64,000 nt of DNA from Achromobacter seleniivolatilans. Lineage in GTDB: Bacteria > Pseudomonadota > Gammaproteobacteria > Burkholderiales > Burkholderiaceae_B. Below the pieces are notes generated by a model. It worked only from the letters and a program-made list of their open reading frames with translations, was not told where the DNA came from and ran no database searches. Of this stretch, positions 38,558 through 47,303 are shown piece by piece. The position numbers and the translations under genes are program-made. Position 1 is the stretch's first letter. Each line of letters begins with the position of its first letter. The DNA lies in the NCBI RefSeq assembly GCF_030864005.1, contig NZ_CP132976.1, forward strand, positions 2,170,001 to 2,234,000, given 5' to 3'.

Positions 38558-40165
38558 ATGACCGCTCACGACTCCCTGAATCAGGCAATTTCGGATTCTT
38601 ACGACGAGACGCCTTACACGTCGTATCCGTTCGCACACACGGCCCCTGCGCACCTTCAATCTGTCGCCCGCCTGTATGGCCTGGAGGTACCGGCGCCTTC
38701 AACAGCGCGCGTACTGGAACTGGGATGCGCGGCCGGCGGCAATCTTCTGCCATTTGCCATTTCCAATCCACAAGCTCACGTAGTAGGCATCGACCTGTCT
38801 CCGATTCAAATCGCGGAAGGCCAGGCTCTTATCGAAAAAATGGGCGTGCGCAATCTGGATCTGCGAGCCATCAGCATTACCGATATCGACGCCTCTTTCG
38901 GGCAATTCGACTACATCATTTGCCATGGCGTATTCAGCTGGGTGCCGGTAGAGGTCAAAGCGGCAATACTGCGCATATGCAGGGAAAACCTGTCGCCCAA
39001 TGGCGTGGCCTGCATCAGTTACAACACCTACCCAGGCTGGAAGGCTCTGGACGTGCTGCGCGATGCCATGCAACTCAATAGCTTCGGTACGCCATCGCCT
39101 GCTGAAAAGCTGGGCCGTGCAAAAGCCGTACTGACGTTAATGGAACAGGGGCTGGCATCCGATAACGCAATGCGATTGGGTCTTCAGGTTGCGGCGAAGT
39201 ATCTGCGCCAACAATCGGATCACTATCTGCTTCACGAATACCTGGAGGCGGTCAACTCTCCATGCTACTTCGTGGAATTTCTCGCGACGGCACAAGAGGC
39301 GGGACTTGCCTATGTTGGTGATGCACAGCCGGAATCGTCGATACCGTCCAACTTCGGCGACAACGTGGCCGCACAGGTAGGGGCGCTGACTCAAGACGCA
39401 CCGCGCGAATTGCGTGAGCAGTTTTTGGATTTCGCCATTGGCCGCCAGTTCCGCCAAAGCCTGCTGACACACGCCTCGCGTCAGCCAGGCATCCTCGCGC
39501 AACCCGAAGCAGGCTGCTTTGCCGACATGCACTTTGGTCTTCAAGTGAAGCCCGATGATTCGGCGGACGGCAATAAGGAACATGGTGTTCGACAATACCG
39601 CGCCAACAACGGTCGCGGCATCGGATCGCGCGACGCAATCTTCATTGCTATCGTTGAGCGGCTGCGCCAAGCATGGCCAGCAAGTGTTGCATTTGCGGAC
39701 CTGATGCAAGACGCCAAGGCCCTGGCCCCTCAGCAACCAGAAGACACGTTGGCCGTCACTGTGATGATCCACCTGGTCTCCTTGCTGAATATTGGTTCCC
39801 TCTGGTATCGATTGGAGCCCCTGCCTTATGAAAAGAATCTGTCCAGCTCCCCCAAATTGATCCCCGGCGCCATGGCACTGCTACAAGCTGCCGATAGCGG
39901 CGACCTGCAGGTCGGCCACTACAACCTGTGGCACCAATTGGTTCGCCCTGGCAAAGATGCCGTCATCCATTTCGTCGCTCGCCGCTTGACGGGCGAAGTG
40001 GGGCAAGCCGAGTTGCGCACCCAATTGCGGGATGCTCTATTTGCCGGGAAACTTGAGCACCCCGACGGCTTGACCACCAAGGGAGTACGGAATCTGGACC
40101 AAACTGCCCAGGACTTATTGAACCGGGCCTTAATTGCCATGCGCGTCCAAGGATTGATCCTGTAG
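38558..40165 (+). CDS. PKMT-like SAM-dependent methyltransferase, possible flagellin lysine methylase
   Basis: A 535-residue class I methyltransferase. The Rossmann domain is at about residues 20-220: motif I VLELGCAAGGN at 52-62, acidic loop VVGIDLSPIQIA at 75-86, then ICHGVFSWVP at 121-130 and ISYNTYPGW at 153-161. A middle region (about 225-320) fits the methyltransferase regulatory domain. A large C-terminal part (about 355-535) has winged-helix-like features. This layout is that of the protein lysine methyltransferases known from Rickettsia (PKMT1/2), as I remember them. The gene lies between fliA and fliC on the same strand, so the flagellin with its many lysines is the obvious substrate, but this is inference. 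It is not related to Salmonella FliB by any motif I can see. Confidence 0.85.
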   Translation: MTAHDSLNQAISDSYDETPYTSYPFAHTAPAHLQSVARLYGLEVPAPSTARVLELGCAAGGNLLPFAISNPQAHVVGIDLSPIQIAEGQALIEKMGVRNLDLRAISITDIDASFGQFDYIICHGVFSWVPVEVKAAILRICRENLSPNGVACISYNTYPGWKALDVLRDAMQLNSFGTPSPAEKLGRAKAVLTLMEQGLASDNAMRLGLQVAAKYLRQQSDHYLLHEYLEAVNSPCYFVEFLATAQEAGLAYVGDAQPESSIPSNFGDNVAAQVGALTQDAPRELREQFLDFAIGRQFRQSLLTHASRQPGILAQPEAGCFADMHFGLQVKPDDSADGNKEHGVRQYRANNGRGIGSRDAIFIAIVERLRQAWPASVAFADLMQDAKALAPQQPEDTLAVTVMIHLVSLLNIGSLWYRLEPLPYEKNLSSSPKLIPGAMALLQAADSGDLQVGHYNLWHQLVRPGKDAVIHFVARRLTGEVGQAELRTQLRDALFAGKLEHPDGLTTKGVRNLDQTAQDLLNRALIAMRVQGLIL

Positions 40166-40195
40166 ACAGATGTCGCACGATGGGCCCGCCGTTTT

Positions 40196-40230
40196 CCTTT
40201 CGGGAAATTCTCAGAGATTTCCCCGAAAGG
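40196..40230 (+). other. Stem-loop between the methyltransferase gene and fliC
   Basis: CCTTTCGGGAAAT pairs with ATTTCCCCGAAAGG with one bulged base, loop of 8. No T-run follows, so it is at best a weak terminator for the methyltransferase transcript. Confidence 0.4.
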
Positions 40231-40272
40231 GGCCAAAATCGTAAAAGAATCGTGACATTCGCAAAATCGCCC

Positions 40273-40299
40273 TAAAGATTGATATAGCCATGCCGTAAT
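40273..40299 (+). promoter_or_regulatory. Sigma-28 (FliA) promoter of fliC
   Basis: TAAAGATT (40273-40280), 11 bases, GCCGTAAT (40292-40299). This matches the sigma-28 consensus TAAAGTTT-N11-GCCGATAA at nearly every strong position. Transcription would begin near 40306, giving a leader of about 100 bases before the fliC ATG. Confidence 0.93.
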
Positions 40300-40409
40300 C
40301 CTGGCAACGGAAGAACTTGCAAGACTAAAAAGCCGGTTTTTCCCGTTACACAGTTGGGCGGCGAAGCTGCCCGGTTTGAAGATGCCTTTCTCTCCTTGGG
40401 AGCTAAAAC

Positions 40410-42071
40410 ATGGCTGCAGTTATCAATACCAACTACTTGTCGCTCGTTGCTCAGAACAACCTGAACAAGTCCCAATCTTCCCTGGGCACCGCCATTGAGC
40501 GTCTGTCGTCGGGCCTGCGCATCAACAGCGCCAAGGACGATGCAGCCGGTATGGCCATTGCCAACCGTTTCACCGCGAACGTCAAGGGCCTGACCCAAGC
40601 CGCTCGTAACGCCAACGACGGCATCTCGCTGGCCCAGACGACGGAAGGCGCAGCCTCCGAAGTCAACACCCACCTGCAACGCGTTCGCGAATTGTCGGTG
40701 CAAGCTTCGAACGGCAGCTACTCGCAAGAGCAGCTGGATTCGATGCAAGACGAAATCAACCAACGCCTGTCGGACATCGACCGTATCTCGGAACAAACCG
40801 ACTTCAACGGCGTGAAGGTTCTGTCGGATTCGGCCAAGCCCCTGACGCTGCAAGTTGGCGCCAACGACGGCGAAACCATCACCCTGAATCTGTCGGAAAT
40901 CAGCGTCAAGACGCTGGGTCTGGATGGCTTCAACGTGAACGGCAAGGGCGTGACGCAAAACCGCACCGCCACCGTGAGCGATCTGCAAGCTGCTGGCGGC
41001 GTCGCTGCTGGCAACGACTGGACCGTCACCACGAAGCACGCTGCCGTGACGTCGGAACAAGCTTTCGCTAAGCTGGAAAACGGCAACACCGTCGACACCG
41101 GCGGCACGACCTACACGTACGACGCCACCAACAAGAACTTCACGTTCCAAAACAAGACGGCTGACGCCGCCGCTGTTACCGCCTTGGCCACGTCGCTGAC
41201 GCCGTCCACCGGCACCGCCACCGGCACGTACTCGAACAAGGGTTCGGCCGCTGCTTCGTTTGACGTTGATTCGACCGGCAAGGTCACCATCGGCGGCAAG
41301 GCAGCTTACCTGTCGGCCACCGGCGAACTGTCGACCAACGATTCGACTGGCGCAGCTACGCAAGCCACGCTGGACAGCGTTCTGACGGAAGCCAGCAAGG
41401 CAGCCGCAGGCGACGCTAGCGTTGCAATCGGCGGCAAGACCTTCAACAGCACCGGCACCGCCAGCGAACTGTCGTACACCGACACGGTGTCCAAGGACGC
41501 CCTGCAAGCCACGTTCAAGGCCGCTGCCGCTGGTACGGTCAACCTGGGCCAAGGCATCACTGCAGCTGCACTGACGTTCGCCACCGGCACCTCGTCCGAC
41601 ACGTGGGTTGACGGCTCCGGCAACTTCAACCGCACCGCTTCGTACACCACCGTGTACAACGTCGATCCCAACACGGGCAAGGCAACTGTCAAGAGCGGCA
41701 CGGGCACGGGCGACTACGCTCCCAAGGTTGGCGCCACCGCTAACGTCAATTCGTCGGGTCAACTGACCACCGAAACGACCAGCAAGGGCAACAAGACCTC
41801 GGACCCGATGAAGACGCTGGATGCAGCCTTCACGAAGCTGGACAAGCTGACCGGCGAACTGGGTGCTGTGCAGAACCGTCTGGAATCGACGATCTCGAAC
41901 CTGAACAACGTGGTCAACAACCTGTCCAACGCTCGTTCGCGTATTCAAGACGCTGACTACGCCACGGAAGTGTCGAACATGTCCAAGGCTCAGATCCTGC
42001 AACAGGCTGGTACCTCGGTTCTGGCGCAAGCCAACCAAGTCCCGCAAACCGTTCTGTCGCTGCTGCGTTAA
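40410..42071 (+). CDS. fliC: Flagellin FliC
   Basis: FliC (553 residues) is the filament subunit. The N-terminal D0/D1 region (1-140) starts MAAVINTNYLSLVAQNNLNK and has the canonical IERLSSGLRINSAKDDAAGM. The C-terminal D1/D0 region (about 460-553) ends ANQVPQTVLSLLR. The middle (about 150-455) is the variable, surface-exposed part, rich in Thr, Ala, Gly and Ser, with about twenty lysines and no cysteine. A GGGAG ribosome-binding site is at 40398-40402. Codon use is strongly biased, as expected for a highly expressed gene. A sigma-28 promoter precedes it and a strong terminator follows. Confidence 0.98.
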   Translation: MAAVINTNYLSLVAQNNLNKSQSSLGTAIERLSSGLRINSAKDDAAGMAIANRFTANVKGLTQAARNANDGISLAQTTEGAASEVNTHLQRVRELSVQASNGSYSQEQLDSMQDEINQRLSDIDRISEQTDFNGVKVLSDSAKPLTLQVGANDGETITLNLSEISVKTLGLDGFNVNGKGVTQNRTATVSDLQAAGGVAAGNDWTVTTKHAAVTSEQAFAKLENGNTVDTGGTTYTYDATNKNFTFQNKTADAAAVTALATSLTPSTGTATGTYSNKGSAAASFDVDSTGKVTIGGKAAYLSATGELSTNDSTGAATQATLDSVLTEASKAAAGDASVAIGGKTFNSTGTASELSYTDTVSKDALQATFKAAAAGTVNLGQGITAAALTFATGTSSDTWVDGSGNFNRTASYTTVYNVDPNTGKATVKSGTGTGDYAPKVGATANVNSSGQLTTETTSKGNKTSDPMKTLDAAFTKLDKLTGELGAVQNRLESTISNLNNVVNNLSNARSRIQDADYATEVSNMSKAQILQQAGTSVLAQANQVPQTVLSLLR

Positions 42072-42094
42072 TCACACAGCAAGACATAATGGTT

Positions 42095-42126
42095 GGAAGG
42101 CGCAGACCAAAAGGTCTGCACCTTCC
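42095..42126 (+). other. Long hairpin in the fliC 3' region
   Basis: 14-bp stem GGAAGGCGCAGACC / GGTCTGCACCTTCC with one mismatch and an AAAA loop, 24 bases after the fliC stop. There is no T-run, so it is more likely a 3'-protecting hairpin of the fliC message than a terminator. Confidence 0.6.
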
Positions 42127-42163
42127 ACCAGCGCACCGGGTCCTTCGCACCTGGTCGCAACGC

Positions 42164-42187
42164 AAGCCGGCGCAAGCCGGCTTTTTT
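42164..42187 (+). terminator. Rho-independent terminator of fliC
   Basis: Perfect 8-bp stem AAGCCGGC / GCCGGCTT with a GCAA tetraloop, followed by six T residues. Confidence 0.93.
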
Positions 42188-42330
42188 GCGTCCATCAGCG
42201 CTGCTGCCTGCGGTAAACCGCGAACATGGCCAACTGCATGATCTGCACCACCCGGAGTTGCTAAGGCCTGCACTCCGCGCGGTGATCATGAAAGACATTA
42301 CGGCCGGTTCTGTGCGCAATGGCCTCAAGA
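42188..42330. other. 143-bp interval between two terminators, no gene recognised
   Basis: Together with the flanking hairpins this is part of the 361-bp stretch between fliC and the next gene. It contains only very short frames: a 12-codon one starting at 42224 and a 15-codon one starting at 42288 that ends just before the second terminator. Nothing supports either as a gene, but a small transcript is possible. Confidence 0.3.
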
Positions 42331-42370
42331 AATGAGAGAAGGCGGCTTTTTGCCGCCTTCTCTCATTTTT
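42331..42370 (+). terminator. Strong rho-independent terminator before the membrane-protein gene
   Basis: Perfect 16-bp stem AATGAGAGAAGGCGGC / GCCGCCTTCTCTCATT with a TTTTT loop, followed by further T residues. No recognised gene ends directly upstream. Confidence 0.9.
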
Positions 42371-42432
42371 GATACCAAAGCGATGCATTCATAATTGCCG
42401 TCGCACGCTTTTGTATCTATATTTTTCACGAC

Positions 42433-43293
42433 ATGACCGCCACGCCCCCCGATCCACTCGCTAAGCAGCACGACGGCACCACGGATCCAGACCAACAGGC
42501 GCCGGTGGATGATGAGCAGACTTTGCGTCTGCGCGAAGAGAACCGCGCTTTGCGCGACTTGCTGGCAGCCCAGGTGCATGCCACACACTCCGCTCCACAA
42601 CCCAGCTGGTTAAGCCGATTATTTTGGTGGTTGATATCTGCTCCCGGCGCGGCGCTGGTTGGTTGGCGCAGCCTGCTTGGCCGTGATGCGTCCAACCCCC
42701 TCACGCGCCGCAGCGTCGGGTCTGCCACGTTGACTGTGCTCTACACCTTGGCGATCTATGGAGCGCTGGTGCTGCTGGTCGTGTCGTGGAATTCGCCGAA
42801 CTCGACGTTGTCGGGCTCTACCGCGGCCAGTCCTGTTCGCGTACCGTTGCTGCCCGCGCCGCCACTGACGCCCGATGCCGAACCGGCGCGTACGCCCGCT
42901 CTGGAGCCCGTTCAGGAGCCTGGCAAGGGCGCGGGCGAGACAGAGGTGACACCCGCTCCTGCACCCGCCACGCCGCCCCCAGAAGCTCCGCAGAACGCAT
43001 CGCCAAGCACGGCAGTGCCGTCATCGTCTCCAGCACCTTCCAGCGGCCTGCAACCGCCGCTTACCGCGGAAGAACCGCCTGCCTCCGGTACCACGCCCCA
43101 TTCGACGCTGCGCATGACTGAGATCCCGCCGCAGAATCCGCTGGCCTGGGTCGATGCGCTCAAGACAGAACTGGCGCGATGCGCAGAACTGGGATTTTTT
43201 GACCGGCCCAACTGCGCCTGGGAAGCCCGCAGGCAGTTCTGCGCGCCGAATCATGGCTGGGGCAGCATCAAGGAATGTCCGGCTGAACAGTAA
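42433..43293 (+). CDS. Unrecognised single-pass membrane protein with four-cysteine C-terminal domain
   Basis: I do not recognise this 286-residue protein. A polar N-terminus with a short coiled-coil-like segment (DEQTLRLREENRALRDLLAA, about 28-47) is followed by a hydrophobic stretch near 56-75 and a clear membrane helix (LTVLYTLAIYGALVLLVVSW, about 99-118). A Pro/Ala/Ser-rich linker of about 115 residues leads to a compact C-terminal segment with four cysteines (spacing about C-11-C-8-C-11-C, with FFDRPNC, RRQFC and KECP). If the linker is periplasmic, the cysteines could form two disulfides. It lies between fliC and a motility gene on the same strand, but nothing ties it to flagella. Confidence 0.75.
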   Translation: MTATPPDPLAKQHDGTTDPDQQAPVDDEQTLRLREENRALRDLLAAQVHATHSAPQPSWLSRLFWWLISAPGAALVGWRSLLGRDASNPLTRRSVGSATLTVLYTLAIYGALVLLVVSWNSPNSTLSGSTAASPVRVPLLPAPPLTPDAEPARTPALEPVQEPGKGAGETEVTPAPAPATPPPEAPQNASPSTAVPSSSPAPSSGLQPPLTAEEPPASGTTPHSTLRMTEIPPQNPLAWVDALKTELARCAELGFFDRPNCAWEARRQFCAPNHGWGSIKECPAEQ

Positions 43294-43483
43294 GGCATCG
43301 CTCCCGCAGTGTCACGTATCCGCCATAAGTCGAAGCGACAATACGCGGGTGCGGATGATGGGTATGGAATGCTTTGCATCAAACCGAAAATCTGCGCAAT
43401 AATGCGACTACTTTGAGCACGCCGCGTTGTGGCTAACACCCGCGATGGGCACAGCCCGATTATTTATCCAGGACATCCCGCAC

Positions 43484-43678
43484 ATGGAACTCTCCGTCAG
43501 CAATACCGTCAATACCGCCTTGGCCATGCAGGACGCACAGCTCACGCAAGAAGTGCAGACCCATGTGCTGAAGAAGGCTTTGAATTCGCAAGCTGATGCA
43601 GTGGCCACGCTGATGCAATCGCTGCCCGTGCTGGCGATTGATGGCACGCTAGGTTCGCGGGTCAATACGCACGCGTAA
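43484..43678 (+). CDS. YjfB-type putative motility protein
   Basis: A 64-residue protein starting MELSVSNTVNTALAMQDAQL, with VLKKALNSQADAVATLMQSL. This matches the short helical YjfB family (putative motility protein), found near flagellar genes in many bacteria, with no established biochemical role. I chose the ATG at 43484 with AGGA about 10 bases upstream; an open frame back to 43427 would add 19 unrelated residues. It ends 25 bases before a strong terminator and is probably monocistronic. Confidence 0.75.
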   Translation: MELSVSNTVNTALAMQDAQLTQEVQTHVLKKALNSQADAVATLMQSLPVLAIDGTLGSRVNTHA

Positions 43679-43703
43679 GCGCGTCAGCGCTAACGCGTTG
43701 AAG

Positions 43704-43729
43704 AACCGCCCTTTGAGGGCGGTTTTTTT
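43704..43729 (+). terminator. Rho-independent terminator after the YjfB-like gene
   Basis: Perfect 8-bp stem AACCGCCC / GGGCGGTT with a TTTGA loop and a run of seven T. Confidence 0.95.
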
Positions 43730-43772
43730 GTTTGGGCCGAGTTTGGGCTGATGCGGTGATGCTTTGTGGCGC

Positions 43773-43807
43773 AAAAAAACGCCGGCTCCTGATGGGGAGC
43801 CGGCGTT
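43773..43807 (-). terminator. Rho-independent terminator of the aceE-aceF-lpdA operon
   Basis: 12-bp stem AACGCCGGCTCC / GGAGCCGGCGTT (43778-43789 and 43796-43807) with a 6-base loop. On the minus strand it is followed by a run of seven T (A-run 43773-43779). It is 35 bases past the lpdA stop. Confidence 0.94.
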
Positions 43808-43841
43808 TGTCTTTCAGACGTAGCGGCATGCCGCTATTGCC

Positions 43842-45614
43842 TTACTTCTTCTTCATCGGCGGCAAGTCAGTGCACACGCCTTCGGCCACTTCGGCCGCCA
43901 TGCCCACCGATTCACCCAAGGTCGGGTGCGGGTGGATGGTCTTGGCGATGTCCACGACGTCTGCGCCCATTTCCACGGCCAGGGCCAGTTCGCTGATCAG
44001 GTCGCCAGCGTGGGTGCCCACGATGCTGCCGCCCAGGATGCGATGCGTTTCTGCGTCGAAAATCAGCTTGGTGAAGCCTTCGTCGCGGCCGTTGGCGATG
44101 GCGCGGCCGGAAGCGGCCCAGGGGAACACGCCCTTCTGGATGTTGATGCCTTGCTTCTTGGCTTCGTCTTCAGTCAGGCCGACCCACGCCACTTCCGGAT
44201 CGGTGTAGGCCACCGACGGGATGACGCGCGCGTCGAAGAACGATTTCTGGCCGGCTGCGGCTTCAGCTGCAACGTGGCCTTCATGCACGGCCTTGTGCGC
44301 TAGCATGGGCTGGCCCACGATGTCGCCAATGGCGTAGATGTGCGGCACGTTGGTGCGCATCTGGCGATCGACCTCGATGAAACCGCGGTCGGTCACGGCG
44401 ATGCCCGCCTTGTCTGCGCCGATCTTCTTGCCATTCGGGCTGCGGCCCACGGCTTGCAGCACCAGATCGTAGCGTTGCGGCTCTTTGGGAGCGCCCTCGC
44501 CTTCGAACGTGACGTAGATGCCGTCCTTCTTGGCTTCCGCGCCCACCGTCTTGGTCTTCAACATGATGTTGTCGAAGCGGTAGGCGTTTTTCTTCTGCCA
44601 TACCTTGACCAGATCGCGGTCAGCGCCCTGCATCAGGCCGTCCAGCATTTCCACGACGTCCAGGCGCGCGCCCAGCGTCGAGTACACCGTGCCCATTTCC
44701 AGGCCGATGATGCCGCCGCCGATGATCAGCATCTTCTTGGGCACTTCACGCAGCAGCAAAGCGCCGGTGGAGTCCACAACGCGGTCGTCGGCGGGCATGA
44801 ACGGCAGCTTCACCGATTGGCTGCCCGCGGCGATGATGGCTTGCTTGAAGCGGATGGTCTGGGTCTTGCCGTCGGCGGCCTTCACCGACAGGTGGTTCGC
44901 ATCGGCGAATTCGCCCACGCCGTGCACCACGGTGACCTTGCGAGCCTTGGCCATGCCAGCCAGGCCGCCGGTCAGCTTGGCGACCACGCTGTCCTTGTAG
45001 CCACGCAGCTTGTCCAGATCGATCTTGGGCTCGCCAAAGCTGATGCCATGCGCACCGAGCGCGCGGGCCTCATCGATGATCGCGGCGTTGTGCAGCAGCG
45101 CCTTGGACGGAATGCAGCCTACGTTCAGGCAGACGCCGCCCAGCGTTTCGTAGCGTTCGACCAGGACCACGGACAGGCCCAGATCGGCTGCGCGGAACGC
45201 GGCGGAGTATCCGCCGGGGCCGGCGCCCAGAACCAGCACGTCGCATTCTGCGTCGGCGGAACCCTTGAAGCTGGACGCAGCAGGCGCGGCAGCCTTGGCG
45301 GCTGGCGCCGCTGCGGCTGGCTTGGGCGCTTCTGCTGCCGGAGCAGGCTTTGCGGCCGGTGCGGCGGCAGCGGCGGACGCTTCCACTTCCAGCACAACCG
45401 CGCCTTCGGCGACCTTGTCACCGACCTTGACCGCGATGGACTTCACCACGCCGCCTTGCGACGCGGGGATTTCCATCGATGCCTTATCGGATTCCACGGT
45501 GATCAGGCTTTGTTCGGCCTTGATCGTGTCGCCGACTGCGACCAGCACTTCAATGACTTCCACTTCCTTGAAGTCACCGATGTCCGGCACTTTGATTTGA
45601 ACGGTATTGCTCAT
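43842..45614 (-). CDS. lpdA: Dihydrolipoamide dehydrogenase (E3) with N-terminal lipoyl domain
   Basis: E3 of the pyruvate dehydrogenase complex reoxidises dihydrolipoamide with FAD and NAD+. The 590-residue protein begins with a lipoyl domain (1-80; lipoylation Lys in [10 protein letters not shown]). An Ala/Pro linker (about 83-118) and the flavoprotein follow, with [10 protein letters not shown] for FAD, the redox disulfide [13 protein letters not shown], the NAD-binding site [10 protein letters not shown], and the catalytic His/Glu in [13 protein letters not shown]. The lipoyl domain is not present in E. coli Lpd but is known from Neisseria and several betaproteobacteria. It follows aceF by 12 bases. 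Confidence 0.98.
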   Translation of the reverse strand: MSNTVQIKVPDIGDFKEVEVIEVLVAVGDTIKAEQSLITVESDKASMEIPASQGGVVKSIAVKVGDKVAEGAVVLEVEASAAAAAPAAKPAPAAEAPKPAAAAPAAKAAAPAASSFKGSADAECDVLVLGAGPGGYSAAFRAADLGLSVVLVERYETLGGVCLNVGCIPSKALLHNAAIIDEARALGAHGISFGEPKIDLDKLRGYKDSVVAKLTGGLAGMAKARKVTVVHGVGEFADANHLSVKAADGKTQTIRFKQAIIAAGSQSVKLPFMPADDRVVDSTGALLLREVPKKMLIIGGGIIGLEMGTVYSTLGARLDVVEMLDGLMQGADRDLVKVWQKKNAYRFDNIMLKTKTVGAEAKKDGIYVTFEGEGAPKEPQRYDLVLQAVGRSPNGKKIGADKAGIAVTDRGFIEVDRQMRTNVPHIYAIGDIVGQPMLAHKAVHEGHVAAEAAAGQKSFFDARVIPSVAYTDPEVAWVGLTEDEAKKQGINIQKGVFPWAASGRAIANGRDEGFTKLIFDAETHRILGGSIVGTHAGDLISELALAVEMGADVVDIAKTIHPHPTLGESVGMAAEVAEGVCTDLPPMKKK

Positions 45615-45626
45615 AGGGCTCCCCGT

Positions 45627-47291
45627 TTACAGCGCGATGCGGCGGAAGTCGGCCAGCAAAGCGCCCAGATAGGCGTTGAAGCGGGCAGCGGAGGCGCCGT
45701 CGATGACACGGTGGTCGTACGACAGCGACAGCGGCACGATCAGGCGCGGCACGAACTGCTTGCCGTCCCACACGGGCTTGTGCGCGGAACGCGACACGCC
45801 CAGGATGGCCACTTCAGGCGCGTTGATGATCGGCGTGAACGAGGTGCCGCCGATACCGCCCAAGGACGAGATCGAGAAGCAGCCGCCCTGCATGTCGGCG
45901 GGCGAGATCTTGCCGTCGCGCGCCTTCTTGGACAGGTCCGTCATTTCCTGGGCGATCTGCAAGATGCCCTTCTTGTCGGCATCACGGATCACCGGCACCA
46001 CCAGCCCGTTGGGCGTATCGGCGGCGAAACCGATGTGGTAGTACTGCTTGAGCACCAGGTTGTCGCCATCGAGCGACGCGTTGAACTCGGGGAACTTCTT
46101 CAGGGCCGCAACCACGGCCTTGATCAGGAAGGCCAGCATCGTGACTTTGACGCCGGACTTCTCGTTTTCCTTGTTCAGCGTGACGCGCAGCGCTTCCAGG
46201 TCGGTGATGTCCGCTTCGTCATTGTTGGTGACGTGCGGGATCATGACCCAGTTGCGGTGCAGGTTTGCACCGGAAATCTTCTTGATGCGCGACAGCGGCT
46301 TGGCTTCGATCGGACCGAACTTGGTGAAGTCGATCTTGGGCCACGGCAACAGACCCAGCGCGGCGCCATCGGCAGAACCGCCGGCGGAAGCTACGGGGCC
46401 AGCGGCCAGCGCCTGCTTGACGAAACCACGCACGTCTTCGGCAGTGATGCGTTCCTTGGGGCCCGAACCCTTGACCTTGCTCAGGTTGACGCCCAGCTCG
46501 CGAGCGAACTTGCGCACCGAGGGCGATGCGTGCGGCAACTGACCCGGCTTGAGGTTCGCGTCTTCCAGCGCGGCGGCGGGAGCCGGACGGGATGCGGATT
46601 CAGCGGGAGCGGCTTGGGTCTTGGTTTCAGCCTTTGCAGCGGGCGCGGCGGCGGCTTCAGTCTTGGCAGCAGGTGCGGCGCCAGCGGCAGGCGCAGCGCC
46701 TTCCACCACAACCACGACCGAGCCCTTGGCTACCTTGTCGCCAACCTTGACCTTCACTTCCTTGACCACACCGCCCTGCGAGGACGGGATCTCCATCGAG
46801 GCCTTGTCGGACTCAACGGTGATCAGGCTCTGCTCGGCCTTGATGGTGTCGCCCACGGCAACCATGACTTCGATGACTTCCACTTCCTTGAAGTCGCCGA
46901 TGTCCGGCACCTGGATGTCCACCGGGCCGCTGGCAGCGGCAGGAGCCGCAGCTTCAGCCTTGGCGGCGGGCGCTGCGGCGGCGGCTTGCTTCGGGGCTTC
47001 TTGGGCGGCGGCCTTGGGGGCTTCTTCCTTGGCCGCAGGCGCGGCGGCGGCAGCAGCTTCCAGTTCCAACACAACCGTGCCTTCGGCGATCTTGTCGCCG
47101 ACCTTCACGCTGATGGCCTTCACCACGCCGCCTTGCGACGCGGGGATTTCCATCGAAGCCTTGTCGGATTCCACGGTAATCAGGCTCTGTTCGGCCTTGA
47201 TCGTGTCGCCCACCGCTACCAGCACTTCAATGACTTCCACTTCTTTGAAGTCGCCGATATCGGGAACCTTGATTTGCACGATGTTGCTCAT
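45627..47291 (-). CDS. aceF: Pyruvate dehydrogenase E2, dihydrolipoamide acetyltransferase
   Basis: E2 transfers the acetyl group to CoA and forms the core of the complex. The 554-residue product has two lipoyl domains (about 1-78 and 125-203), each with [10 protein letters not shown] as the lipoylation site. Each is followed by an Ala/Pro-rich linker. Then come the E3/E1-binding domain ([20 protein letters not shown], about 262-300) and the catalytic domain (about 320-554), with the active-site region [16 protein letters not shown]. coli has three lipoyl domains; here the third is effectively on E3. It lies 12 bases after aceE. Confidence 0.98.
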   Translation of the reverse strand: MSNIVQIKVPDIGDFKEVEVIEVLVAVGDTIKAEQSLITVESDKASMEIPASQGGVVKAISVKVGDKIAEGTVVLELEAAAAAAPAAKEEAPKAAAQEAPKQAAAAAPAAKAEAAAPAAASGPVDIQVPDIGDFKEVEVIEVMVAVGDTIKAEQSLITVESDKASMEIPSSQGGVVKEVKVKVGDKVAKGSVVVVVEGAAPAAGAAPAAKTEAAAAPAAKAETKTQAAPAESASRPAPAAALEDANLKPGQLPHASPSVRKFARELGVNLSKVKGSGPKERITAEDVRGFVKQALAAGPVASAGGSADGAALGLLPWPKIDFTKFGPIEAKPLSRIKKISGANLHRNWVMIPHVTNNDEADITDLEALRVTLNKENEKSGVKVTMLAFLIKAVVAALKKFPEFNASLDGDNLVLKQYYHIGFAADTPNGLVVPVIRDADKKGILQIAQEMTDLSKKARDGKISPADMQGGCFSISSLGGIGGTSFTPIINAPEVAILGVSRSAHKPVWDGKQFVPRLIVPLSLSYDHRVIDGASAARFNAYLGALLADFRRIAL

Positions 47292-47303
47292 GTCTCTTTA
47301 CCC

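Noticed and set aside
40272..42047. A 591-codon minus-strand frame opposite fliC
   Set aside because: It mirrors the highly biased codon use of flagellin. It would also have to run through the fliC promoter, and the product resembles nothing.
42093..42335. 80-codon open frame after fliC
   Set aside because: It spans the fliC terminator, starts inside a hairpin and has no ribosome-binding site or family match.
43420..43475. CCCGATTA with upstream TAACACCC as a sigma-28 promoter of the YjfB-like gene
   Set aside because: The spacing is 13 rather than 11 bases and the -35 lacks AAG, so support is too weak.
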